Source: Conexibacter sp. (GTDB taxonomy: Bacteria > Actinomycetota > Thermoleophilia > Solirubrobacterales > Solirubrobacteraceae). From it: a DNA stretch of 14,871 bases. The position numbers were made by a program, and so were the translations under genes. The stretch covers positions 1 to 14,871 of the forward strand of contig JAOPZP010000013.1 in the NCBI GenBank assembly GCA_025964055.1, in the 5' to 3' direction. Numbering within the stretch: position 1 is the stretch's first letter; each line of letters starts with the position of its first letter. The notes beneath the pieces were generated by a model that had not been told where the DNA came from, made no database searches, and saw only the letters and a program-made list of their open reading frames with translations. Below, in pieces: positions 1 to 6,463 of this stretch.

Positions 1-679
1 CGCCGCCGCCCGGTGCGGGCGGCAGACCCGTGCCTCCGCCTCCACCCCCGCCCCCGCCGCCGCCCGCCGGGCCCGGCGCGATCGTCACCACGTGCGCCGT
101 CGCGGGCGAGGTCTCGTGGCCGTCGTCGACGTAGCGCAGCGCGACGGTCACGCTCGTCGCCGCCGGGTAGGTGTGCGACGTCTGCGCGCCGACGCTCTCG
201 AAGCTCCCGTCGCCGTCGAGATCCCACTCGTAGCGGGCGATCGTCCCGTCGGGGTCGGCGAAGCCGGTCGCCGAGAACGTCACCGCCTGGCCCGCCTGCG
301 GCGCCGCCGGCGCCCAGCCGAAGTCGGGCGTGGCGAACGCGTTGCCGGCGACGTGGACGCTGCCGGTCATCGTCGGGTGGATCTGGCAGTGGAAGCGGTA
401 CAGGCCCGGCCGGGCGAACGCGAACTGGCCCGTGGTCCCCGACGACTGCGTCGGGAAGTCGCCCGTCGTCCACACCAGCGGGTGCGACGCGAACGCCCCG
501 CCGAACGTCACCGTGTCCCCGGCGCCCGCCTCGACGGCGTCGGGCGAGTAGGGGCCTGCGGCGAACCCGGTCGGGAACGACACGGGATGGTCGGCCGCGC
601 GCGCCGCGCCGGGCACGGCCACGATCGCCGCCGCGACCGTCACGACGGTGGCGATCGTCCGGACCGCGAGCGCGCTCAT
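1..679 (-). CDS. Secreted cupredoxin-PKD domain protein (partial, C-terminus off window)
   Basis: This reading frame is open from an ATG at 679 to the left edge, giving 226 residues with no stop. Residues 1-29 look like a signal peptide: a hydrophobic stretch ending Ala-Arg-Ala before Ala-Asp. Residues about 30-111 form a cupredoxin-like domain. The ligand set is visible: His66 (SHPLVW), then Cys98, His101 and Met104 in FHCQIHPTM. The C-x2-H-x2-M spacing is that of amicyanin-type blue copper proteins. Residues about 117-201 are a PKD domain (DPDGTIARYEWDLDGDG), followed by a run of eleven glycines and a Pro/Gly-rich stretch, probably a linker to a further domain. Exported electron transfer or copper binding is inferred. 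The gene starts 37 nt after the SRPBCC stop, and I see no convincing Shine-Dalgarno sequence. The domain calls are firm; the full architecture is unknown. Confidence 0.85.
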   Translation of the reverse strand, partial: MSALAVRTIATVVTVAAAIVAVPGAARAADHPVSFPTGFAAGPYSPDAVEAGAGDTVTFGGAFASHPLVWTTGDFPTQSSGTTGQFAFARPGLYRFHCQIHPTMTGSVHVAGNAFATPDFGWAPAAPQAGQAVTFSATGFADPDGTIARYEWDLDGDGSFESVGAQTSHTYPAATSVTVALRYVDDGHETSPATAHVVTIAPGPAGGGGGGGGGGGTGLPPAPGGG

Positions 680-704
680 GCCCGGTCCGACGCCGCCGGC
701 GGCG

Positions 705-732
705 GATCCTTCCCGCTCAGCGCGGAAGGATC
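705..732 (-). terminator. Inverted repeat at the SRPBCC stop, possible terminator
   Basis: Perfect 9-bp arms GATCCTTCC (705-713) and GGAAGGATC (724-732) flank a 10-nt spacer that contains the SRPBCC stop codon (717-719). There is no U-tract on the minus strand. It could be a weak terminator or attenuator between the SRPBCC and cupredoxin genes, or chance within coding sequence. Confidence 0.35.
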
Positions 733-1199
733 TTGCGGATGCCGCCGATCGCGGCGGCGTTGCCCTTCGCCAGCAGCGGGACGAGCCGCGCCGCGGCCCC
801 GCCGCCGGGCAGCTTGCGCGGCGCGACGGCCATCGTCCACGTCAGGCGCGCGCCGCCCGGCGTCGCCTCGACGAGGAAGTCCTCGGCGAGGCCGTCGAAG
901 AGGCGGCGACTCTGCTGGGTCACGCGGAACGTCGCGCGGTGCGGCGCGTCCCAGCGGTAGAACTCCTCCTCGATCGTCACGGCCTTCAGCAGCCGCAGCC
1001 GCCGGATGGCGCCGGGGACCTGCGGCCGGGGCGTGACCCATTCCAGCTGATCGATGATCGGCGCCCAGGACCACATCGCGTCGCTGCCCAGCGCCTCCCA
1101 GACCTCCTCCGGCGTGGCGGCCAGCTCGACGATCGCCGGCACCACGATCGGCGCCTCGGTCAGGAAGCGGTCGTCGATCTCCGGCAAGGCGTAGGTCAT
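717..1199 (-). CDS. SRPBCC family protein (polyketide cyclase/dehydrase-like)
   Basis: The 160-residue product reads as an SRPBCC (START/Bet v1-like) ligand-binding protein: an early strand and helix with VELAATPEEVWEALGS, a middle region EEEFYRWDAPHRATFRV, and a late strand and helix with GGARLTWTMAV followed by a long C-terminal amphipathic helix. Length fits the family (about 140-160). These proteins bind hydrophobic small molecules in a central cavity. No catalytic residues can be assigned, so the substrate is unknown. The ATG at 1199 is preceded by AGGA about 8 nt upstream on the minus strand, which supports this start. It lies downstream of the thiolase but beyond a strong hairpin, so it probably has its own promoter. 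No signal peptide or membrane segment is seen, so it is cytoplasmic. Confidence 0.8.
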   Translation of the reverse strand: MTYALPEIDDRFLTEAPIVVPAIVELAATPEEVWEALGSDAMWSWAPIIDQLEWVTPRPQVPGAIRRLRLLKAVTIEEEFYRWDAPHRATFRVTQQSRRLFDGLAEDFLVEATPGGARLTWTMAVAPRKLPGGGAAARLVPLLAKGNAAAIGGIRKILPR

Positions 1200-1223
1200 G
1201 GGCGCGGATCCTGCCAGAGAACG

Positions 1224-1253
1224 CCGGAGGCCCGCGCGGTGGCGGGCCTCCGG
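1224..1253 (-). terminator. Strong hairpin terminator after the thiolase gene
   Basis: A perfect 12-bp stem (CCGGAGGCCCGC at 1224-1235 pairing with 1242-1253) encloses a 6-nt loop. It starts 27 nt downstream of the thiolase stop on the minus strand. The sequence beyond (GTTCTCT) is only mildly T-rich, as is common for hairpin terminators in high-GC actinobacteria. It also lies just upstream of the SRPBCC start, separating the two transcription units. Confidence 0.7.
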
Positions 1254-1280
1254 ACCGACATGATGCTCTTGGTTGAGCGG

Positions 1281-2444
1281 CTAGTTGAGGCGCTCGATGA
1301 TCATGGCCTCGCCCTGACCCTGGGCGACGCACATCGTCTCGAGGCCGACGGTCTTGTCGAGGGTCTCGAGGTCGTTGAGCAGCGTGGTCATGATGCGCAC
1401 GCCCGTCATGCCGAACGGGTGGCCGAGCGCGATCGCGCCGCCGTGCGGGTTGAGCGTGTCGAGGTCGATCCCGACCTCGGAGGCGATCGGCAGCACCTGT
1501 GCGGCGAACGCCTCGTTGAGCTCGGTGATGTCGATGTCGGAGGCCGACATGCCGGCCCGGTCCAGCGCCTTCTTGATGGCCCCGATCGGCGCGACGCCCA
1601 TGTACTCGGGCTCGTTGCCCCAAGTGGCGGCGGTGATGATGCGGGCGCGCGGCTTGAGGCCGAGCTCCGCGGCCTTCTCGGCGCTCATGATGAGCGCGGC
1701 GGCCGCGCCGTCGTTGAGCGGGCACGAGTTGCCGGCCGTCACGGTGCCGCCGGGCTTGAAGGCGGGCTCCAGCGTGGCGAGCTTCTCGTACGTCGAGGAC
1801 GCACGCGGGCCGTCGTCCTTGGAGACGACGGTGCCGTCGGCCAGCGTGACCGGCACGATCTCGCGATCGAACACCCCGGCCTCCTGGGCGGCCACGGCGC
1901 GCTCCTGCGAGCGCTGGGCGTAGCGGTCCTGGTCCTCGCGCGAGACGCCGTAGCGCTCGGCGACGTTCTCGGCGGTCAGGCCCATCGCGATGTAGGCGTT
2001 GGGGCGACCGTCGTTGCCCTGCAGCTGCTCGTTCTGGTCCTCGGGGTGCGCAGCCTCCGCGCTGGCGTTGTAGCGCGAGACGAACTCGACGCCGCCGGCG
2101 AGGTAGATGTCGCCCTGGCCTGCGGCGACGGAGTTGGCGGCGGAGCGGATGGCGTCGAGGCCGGACGCGCAGTAGCGCGAGATCGTCGAGCCGTTGGTGC
2201 TCTGCGTCAGCTTGTCCGACAGCAGCACGGCGATGCGGGCGATGTTGTTGGCCTGCAGCCCCTGCTGCATGCCGCAGCCGGCCACGAGCTCCTCGATGGT
2301 GGTCGGATCCACGTCGGGGTTGCGCTCCAGGAGCTGGTCCACCACGAACGCGAGGGTCTCATCGGGGCGCAGCGTGGCGAGCGAGCCCTTGAAGGCTCGG
2401 CCGACGGGCGTCCGGATGGCGTCGACGATGACGGCTTCGGGCAT
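1281..2444 (-). CDS. Thiolase (acetyl-CoA C-acyltransferase)
   Basis: The 387-residue protein is a full-length thiolase, beginning MPEAVIVDAIRTPVGRAFKG. The nucleophilic cysteine is Cys92 in SRYCASGLDAI. The NEAF motif (ELNEAFAAQ), the histidine motif (GGAIALGHPFG, His342) and the second active cysteine (Cys372, in METHIONINE-Cys-Val-Ala-Gln-Gly-Gln-Gly-Glu) are all present. The last motif differs slightly from the usual C-x-G-G-G-Q-G. Thiolases cleave 3-ketoacyl-CoA to acetyl-CoA and a shortened acyl-CoA, or condense two acetyl-CoA. The FadA/degradative role is inferred from the acyl-CoA dehydrogenase and CoA ligase elsewhere in the window. The ATG at 2444 has a good ribosome site (GAGAGGA, 2454-2460) and matches the family N-terminus. 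An in-frame ATG at 2522 would add 26 residues encoded by tandem repeats and is unlikely. The leader carries repeats and a possible operator. Confidence 0.95.
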   Translation of the reverse strand: MPEAVIVDAIRTPVGRAFKGSLATLRPDETLAFVVDQLLERNPDVDPTTIEELVAGCGMQQGLQANNIARIAVLLSDKLTQSTNGSTISRYCASGLDAIRSAANSVAAGQGDIYLAGGVEFVSRYNASAEAAHPEDQNEQLQGNDGRPNAYIAMGLTAENVAERYGVSREDQDRYAQRSQERAVAAQEAGVFDREIVPVTLADGTVVSKDDGPRASSTYEKLATLEPAFKPGGTVTAGNSCPLNDGAAAALIMSAEKAAELGLKPRARIITAATWGNEPEYMGVAPIGAIKKALDRAGMSASDIDITELNEAFAAQVLPIASEVGIDLDTLNPHGGAIALGHPFGMTGVRIMTTLLNDLETLDKTVGLETMCVAQGQGEAMIIERLN

Positions 2445-2470
2445 TGAGAATGATCCTCTCGGAGATGAAG

Positions 2471-2525
2471 CCCGGCGGTCGCACACCACGGGCAGGTTTA
2501 TCCCCCGGCGGTCGCACACCACGGG
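2471..2525 (-). repeat. Two 22-bp tandem direct repeats in the thiolase leader
   Basis: Two identical 22-bp copies lie at 2471-2492 and 2504-2525, with a period of 33 bp. The core on the minus strand is GTGGTGTGCGACCGCCGGG. The 11-bp spacer between them contains ATAAACC on the minus strand, the only AT-rich stretch here. They lie 27 to 81 bp upstream of the thiolase ATG. I see no other copy in the window. They may be binding sites for a regulator or part of a leader RNA; the function is unknown. Confidence 0.8.
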
Positions 2526-2538
2526 GCCTTGAGACGGA

Positions 2539-2568
2539 AGGGTAGTAGCCCGATCGGGCTATTCCCAA
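2539..2568 (-). promoter_or_regulatory. Possible thiolase promoter with a 16-bp palindrome in its spacer
   Basis: On the minus strand, TTGGGA (2568-2563), an 18-bp spacer and TACCCT (2544-2539) resemble a housekeeping promoter. The spacer holds a perfect palindrome, TAGCCCGATCGGGCTA (2546-2561), in a classic operator position. The alternative is that the palindrome (6-bp stem, GATC loop, with outer GGG/CCC pairing) is the terminator of the amine oxidase gene, whose stop is at 2577-2579. It may serve as both. Confidence 0.4.
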
Positions 2569-2576
2569 GCGCAACC

Positions 2577-4112
2577 CTACTTCTTCAGCGCCGCGAGCAC
2601 TTCGCTCGCCGCCCGCTGGCCGCTCTCCACCGCGCCGTTGAGGTAGCCCTGGAAGTCCTGGGAGGTGTGCTCGCCGGCGAAGTGGCAGGCCCCCGCCGCC
2701 TCGGCCTCGGCGCCCGAGAAGCGCGTGTACTGCCCGACCTTGAAGTACGAGTAGGACCCCTTCGTCCACGGATGCGTGGGCCAGGCGTCGACCGTCGCGC
2801 GGCCGTCCCACGCGGCGGTGAGGCCGGGCAGGACCGGCTCGATCTGCCCGAGGAACCGCTTGGCCAGGTCCTGCGGGGTGCCGGTGCCGAACGTCGTGCC
2901 GATCCGCCCGCCGGTGTAGTCCACGAGGATCCCCGACGTGCCGGGCTGCGCGCGGCTGACCTCCCACGTCGCCTGGTAGCCGGTGTCTGCGTAGGTGTCG
3001 CCGTTGTTGCCGAGCGTCTCCCAGTGGCGCCGGGAGAACCCGAGGTTCAGCTTCGAGTTGGTGCCCATGCCGAGCTCGTCGATCGCCCACCGCTTCTCCG
3101 TGCCGAAGGCCGCCTTGGTGAGGTCCACCGAGCGCAGCATCGAGAACGGCAGGGCGAGGATCGCGCGGTCGGCCACCACCGAGACGGTCTTGGACCCCTG
3201 CCGGAAGCTCAGCGTCTGCGTGCCGTCGGCGTTGGTCGCCACGGCGACCAGCTGCGACCCGTAGCGCAGGGCGCTGCCGATCCGCGTGGCGAGGCCCTGG
3301 GCGACCTGGTCGTTGCCGCCGCGCACGTGGTACTTCTCGTTGGACTTGCCGAAGATCCGCAGGTTGCCCTGGCCCGCGTAGCCCAGGAGGTACAGCATGT
3401 TCAGCGACGCCTGGTCCGACGTCTCGGCGCCGTACTCGATGTTGTAGGCCACGTCGAGCAGCTGGCCGAGGTTCGACGCCGCGCCGCCGGGGACGTAGGT
3501 CGCGATCCACTGCGCGACGCTCATCGCGTCGAGCTCGCGGCCGCGCTGCGTCGAGGAGTGGTAGGTCGTCGGGTACGAGGCGTCCGACACGTCGCTGTGG
3601 ATCTGCTGCCAGATCGCCTTGAGGTCGTTGGTCGCGTCGCCCCAGGTGTAGGGCCGGCCGTCGAAATAGGTGACCGGCTCCGTGCCCGCCGGCTCGGCCT
3701 GGAAGAGGTTGTCGAGCTGCAGCCCGAGCTCGCTGACGAGCTGCTTCATCGCGATGTGGTTGGTGTCGATCAGCTCGCCGCCGTGCTCGGCGATCTGGCC
3801 GTCGGCGAAGACGCCGCGGATCGACCAGCACCGGCCGCCCGCGCGCGTCGACGCCTCGTGCAGCTGCGGCTGGTAGCCGGCCTGCTGCAGCCGGTAGGTC
3901 GCGGTCAGGCCCGCCAGCCCTGCGCCGACCACGACGATCCGCGGCTGCTGGGAGGCGGCGAAGGCCGGCCGCACGGGCCAGCTCGTCACCGCCGCGCCGG
4001 CGGCCAGCGTCCCGGTGCGCGCGAGGAACCTGCGGCGCGTCGTTCCCTCGTCGTCTGCGGCCGCGCGGGCGGCGGCGTGCTGGAGGCCATCGAGCAGCGG
4101 AGTGCGAGCCAT
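2577..4112 (-). CDS. Tat-exported flavin amine oxidase (monoamine oxidase family)
   Basis: The 511-residue protein has a twin-arginine signal: TTRRRFLA at 24-31, a hydrophobic stretch, and a likely cleavage after Ala-Phe-Ala at 50-52. The n-region before the arginines is long (about 25 residues). Next comes the FAD dinucleotide-binding fold IVVVGAGLAGLTATYRL (GxGxxG at 63-68), with the downstream acidic HEASTRAGGRC. The C-terminal FAD motif of the amine oxidase family is FAGEHTSQDFQGYLNGAVESG. Family members oxidise primary amines or L-amino acids to the imine, making H2O2 and ammonia. The substrate cannot be told from sequence. Tat export would place a folded flavoprotein outside the membrane. 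The start ATG lacks an SD and has TATGGT only 5 nt upstream, which suggests a leaderless transcript. It lies 42 nt after the Nudix gene. Confidence 0.92.
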   Translation of the reverse strand: MARTPLLDGLQHAAARAAADDEGTTRRRFLARTGTLAAGAAVTSWPVRPAFAASQQPRIVVVGAGLAGLTATYRLQQAGYQPQLHEASTRAGGRCWSIRGVFADGQIAEHGGELIDTNHIAMKQLVSELGLQLDNLFQAEPAGTEPVTYFDGRPYTWGDATNDLKAIWQQIHSDVSDASYPTTYHSSTQRGRELDAMSVAQWIATYVPGGAASNLGQLLDVAYNIEYGAETSDQASLNMLYLLGYAGQGNLRIFGKSNEKYHVRGGNDQVAQGLATRIGSALRYGSQLVAVATNADGTQTLSFRQGSKTVSVVADRAILALPFSMLRSVDLTKAAFGTEKRWAIDELGMGTNSKLNLGFSRRHWETLGNNGDTYADTGYQATWEVSRAQPGTSGILVDYTGGRIGTTFGTGTPQDLAKRFLGQIEPVLPGLTAAWDGRATVDAWPTHPWTKGSYSYFKVGQYTRFSGAEAEAAGACHFAGEHTSQDFQGYLNGAVESGQRAASEVLAALKK

Positions 4113-4154
4113 GGCCCACCATATTGCGGAGCATGGCTGCCGCCGTGGCCAACC

Positions 4155-4709
4155 TCACGGCCCGGGCCGCTCCGCGGCGTCCTGCCACAGCTCCCAGTAG
4201 GCGCGCGCGACCATGCGGCGTCCGAAGCGGTTCGTGCCGGCCGGCAGCGCGTCGTGGGCGACCCAGTGGGCTTGGGCGATCTCGGCCTCCGACGGCGAGA
4301 TGGCCATGTCCGCGACGTCGGCCACATAGGTGAAGAGCCGCTCGCGCTTGCGGTCGGCGCGGGAGGCGACGACGGCGATCAGCATGACCTCGACCGGCGC
4401 GATGCCGAGCTCCTCGCCCAGCTCGCGCCGCAGGGCGAGCTCGGCGTCCTCCCCCGGCCGCAGGAACCCGCCGGGCAGGTCCCACTGGTCGCGCCGCGCG
4501 TAGGTGTGGCGCACGACGAGGATCTGCTCGCCGCAGCGGACGACGGCCTTGACGCCGAGGGTGTGCGGCCGGGTGACGAACCACCACGGACGCAGGACCA
4601 GGTAGCCGAGCCGGTAGGCCCGGCGCAGCGTGCTCGTCGACACGCGGTCGCGCAGGTGCGACTCGACGGCCTCGACGACGCGATTGGTCAGCGGCTCGCG
4701 ATCGCCCAT
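4155..4709 (-). CDS. Nudix hydrolase
   Basis: The 184-residue protein has a perfect Nudix box, G-x5-E-x7-R-E-L-x-E-E-x-G-I, at residues 81-103 (GFLRPGE ... RRELGEELGI). The preceding WDLPGG and the strand LGVKAVVRCGEQILVVRH fit the fold. Nudix enzymes hydrolyse nucleoside diphosphates linked to another moiety using Mg2+ held by the box glutamates; the substrate here is not predictable. The N-terminal 50 residues (about 1-50, with RLGYLVLRPWWFVTRP) form a basic, tryptophan-containing extension ahead of the core, seen in some actinobacterial Nudix proteins. It lies 35 nt downstream of the aroF stop. A TAGCCT hexamer (minus strand, 4727-4722) 12 nt before the ATG could be its own -10 element. 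Confidence 0.92.
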   Translation of the reverse strand: MGDREPLTNRVVEAVESHLRDRVSTSTLRRAYRLGYLVLRPWWFVTRPHTLGVKAVVRCGEQILVVRHTYARRDQWDLPGGFLRPGEDAELALRRELGEELGIAPVEVMLIAVVASRADRKRERLFTYVADVADMAISPSEAEIAQAHWVAHDALPAGTNRFGRRMVARAYWELWQDAAERPGP

Positions 4710-4744
4710 GGGGCAGCCGCAAGGCTAGAGCGTCCGGCCGTGAC

Positions 4745-5767
4745 CTACGCCAGCGTCTTGCCCAGCAGCTGCGCGTGCGCCGCGACGCCGCGGGCGTACG
4801 CCGCGAACGACGACGCGTACATCGCCTGCGGCCCGTCGCACAGCGCGTGCTCGGGATCCTCGTGGACCTCGACGATGATGCCGTCGGCGCCGACCGCGGC
4901 GGCCGCGCGCGAGAGCGGCTCGACCAGCCGGCGGTCGCCGGCCGCGTGCGACGGGTCGACGATCACCGGCAGGTGCGTGTGGAGCTTCAGCCACGGGATC
5001 GCCCCGAGGTCGAGCGTGAAGCGCGTGGCGGTCTCGAAGGTGCGGATGCCGCGCTCGCACAGGATCACCGCCTCGTTGCCCTCCTTGAGCACGTAGTCGG
5101 CGGCCATCAGCAGCTCGTCCAGCGACGACGCCAGCCCGCGCTTGAGCAGGACGGGCTTGCCGAGCCGGCCGGCGACCTCCAGCAGCGCGTAGTTCTGCAT
5201 GTTGCGGGCGCCGATCTGCACGACGTCGGCGTACTCCGCGATGACGTCGGCGTGCGCGCTGTCGAGCAGCTCTGTGACGACGGGCAGGCCGGTCTGCGCC
5301 CGCGCCTCGGCCAGGATCTCCAGCGCCGGGACGCCGAGGCCCTTGAACGCGAACGGCGACGTCCGGGGCTTGAACGCCCCGCCGCGCAGCATCGCCGCGC
5401 CGCCGGCCTTGACCGCGTGGGCGACCTCGATGGTCTGCTCCCGGGTCTCGACCGTGCACGGCCCCGCGATCAGCGTGAAGGTCGATCCGCCGCCGACGGT
5501 GCGTCCCGCGATGTCGAAGGTGGACGGCTCGTGGTGGCTCAGCTCGCTGGACGCGAGCTTGTACGGGCGTGAGATCGGCACGACGCGGTCGACGCCGCTC
5601 ATGCCCTCCAGCCCCAGCTCGGCCACGCCGACCGGGTCCCCGATCGCGCCGATCGCGGTCGTCAGCTCGCCGGGCATCACGACCACGTGCACGCCGGTGG
5701 TCTCGACACGGGCGACGACGGCGTCGATCTCGGCCGACGTCGCCTGAGGGGTCATCACGATCATCAT
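4745..5767 (-). CDS. aroF: 3-deoxy-7-phosphoheptulonate (DAHP) synthase, type I-beta with N-terminal regulatory domain
   Basis: This enzyme condenses phosphoenolpyruvate and erythrose-4-phosphate, the first step of the shikimate pathway. The 340 residues align along their length with the Thermotoga-type enzyme: an N-terminal ferredoxin-like regulatory domain (about 1-70, MIVMTPQATSAEIDAVV ... RPYKLAS), then the TIM barrel. Metal ligands are intact: Cys104 (AGPCTVE), His274 (DPSHAAG), Glu300 (IIVEVH) and Asp311 (CDG). Substrate motifs GGAFKPRTSPFAFKGLG, QIGARNMQN and LLKRG are present. In related enzymes the N-terminal domain mediates feedback inhibition by aromatic amino acids. Two consecutive ATG codons (5767 and 5764) could start the protein. 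There is no SD; instead a 10-bp GC hairpin ends one base before the first ATG. The metallopeptidase gene lies 52 nt upstream, and no other aromatic-pathway gene is nearby. Confidence 0.96.
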   Translation of the reverse strand: MMIVMTPQATSAEIDAVVARVETTGVHVVVMPGELTTAIGAIGDPVGVAELGLEGMSGVDRVVPISRPYKLASSELSHHEPSTFDIAGRTVGGGSTFTLIAGPCTVETREQTIEVAHAVKAGGAAMLRGGAFKPRTSPFAFKGLGVPALEILAEARAQTGLPVVTELLDSAHADVIAEYADVVQIGARNMQNYALLEVAGRLGKPVLLKRGLASSLDELLMAADYVLKEGNEAVILCERGIRTFETATRFTLDLGAIPWLKLHTHLPVIVDPSHAAGDRRLVEPLSRAAAAVGADGIIVEVHEDPEHALCDGPQAMYASSFAAYARGVAAHAQLLGKTLA

Positions 5768-5768
5768 G

Positions 5769-5804
5769 GGCGCCGCGCATGGTACGTCGAGGCAGCGCGG
5801 CGCC
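5769..5804 (-). promoter_or_regulatory. GC-rich hairpin abutting the aroF start codon
   Basis: Perfect 10-bp arms GGCGCCGCGC (5769-5778) and GCGCGGCGCC (5795-5804) enclose a 16-nt loop. In the minus-strand RNA the stem ends one nucleotide before the aroF AUG, where an SD would be expected. It could be a terminator for the metallopeptidase transcript, or a structure limiting translation or elongation into aroF. There is no U-tract. Confidence 0.5.
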
Positions 5805-5819
5805 GCGACGCTTCTCAGC

Positions 5820-6446
5820 TCACAGGCCGAGGTCCCTGACGCCCAGCTCGTCGAAGCCGATGTGATGCGCCAGCTCGTGGCGCACGGTCACGGTGACCTG
5901 GTGGCGCAGCAGGTCGGCGTCGTGGCCGAAGTCCCGCCGGAGCGTGTCGCGGAAGATGATGATGCGGTCGGGGTAGTCGTCGCGCGAGGCGCCGTCGCCG
6001 TTGTAGAGCCCGTAGGCCCCGTGGCGGCGGCCGCCGTCGGAGATGACGACGGCGACGTTGCGGTCCAGCGCGGCGCGCAGCAGGTCCGGCAGGTCGTCCA
6101 TCGCGTCGCGGACGAGCTCCTCGAAGTCGCCGTCGTCGTAGGGGTCGAGCTCCAGGAACTCCTGCTCGTCGGGCTCGGCCGCGGTGCCGTCGCGCGCCAG
6201 GCGCTCGGCGCGCAGCACCACGCGCTCGAACTCCTCCTCGGACTCCGGCTCCTGCCAGCCCGCCATCCGGACGCCGACGATCGCCATCGCTCCCAGCAGC
6301 GCGGCGCCGGCCGTGATCACGACGCCGAGCATCTCGGCCAGGCGCACCCAGCCGACGGCGCTGAAGCCGCCGTCGAGCAGCACGATCACCGTGAGCCCGA
6401 GGCTCAGGGCGAGGACGGCGGCGAAGGCGGTGCGGCGCAGCGGCAT
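5820..6446 (-). CDS. Membrane-anchored minigluzincin-like zinc metallopeptidase (Acel_2062-type domain)
   Basis: The 208-residue protein has two predicted transmembrane helices (about 7-25 and 38-58) joined by a short loop, then a very acidic linker (about 65-118) and a C-terminal zincin-like domain ending HELAHHIGFDELGVRDLGL. His190, Glu191 and His194 make the HExxH zinc site; the acidic residues at 199-200 are candidates for the third ligand. The domain resembles the compact PF06262-type (possibly zincin-like, Acel_2062) metallopeptidases, usually soluble proteins of about 120 residues. With a positive N-terminus, the peptidase domain should face the cytoplasm. The substrate is unknown, and proteolytic activity is not proven for many relatives. 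The ATG follows a GGGG about 8 nt upstream and lies 17 nt after the acyl-CoA dehydrogenase stop, so the two are probably cotranscribed. Confidence 0.85.
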   Translation of the reverse strand: MPLRRTAFAAVLALSLGLTVIVLLDGGFSAVGWVRLAEMLGVVITAGAALLGAMAIVGVRMAGWQEPESEEEFERVVLRAERLARDGTAAEPDEQEFLELDPYDDGDFEELVRDAMDDLPDLLRAALDRNVAVVISDGGRRHGAYGLYNGDGASRDDYPDRIIIFRDTLRRDFGHDADLLRHQVTVTVRHELAHHIGFDELGVRDLGL

Positions 6447-6463
6447 GGACGTCGCCCCTGAGA

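Noticed and set aside
1..75. C-rich tract as a promoter or structural DNA element
   Set aside because: It is explained by the polyglycine linker codons of the minus-strand cupredoxin-PKD gene.
648..2447. Long plus-strand frame opposite the SRPBCC and thiolase genes
   Set aside because: It is antisense to two well-recognised proteins, rich in Arg/Gly/Asp/His from GC-biased codons, and shows no family motif.
2445..2522. N-terminal extension of the thiolase to an upstream in-frame ATG
   Set aside because: The 26 extra residues come from the tandem repeats. Thiolases start at the MPEAVIVDAIRTP position, which has its own GAGAGGA ribosome site.
2471..2525. Repeat pair as a minimal CRISPR array
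   Set aside because: Only two units with an 11-bp spacer, far shorter than any CRISPR spacer, and no cas gene nearby.
2529..5096. 855-residue plus-strand frame
   Set aside because: It is complementary to amine oxidase, Nudix and aroF genes with intact catalytic motifs. Low-complexity composition marks it as a high-GC shadow.
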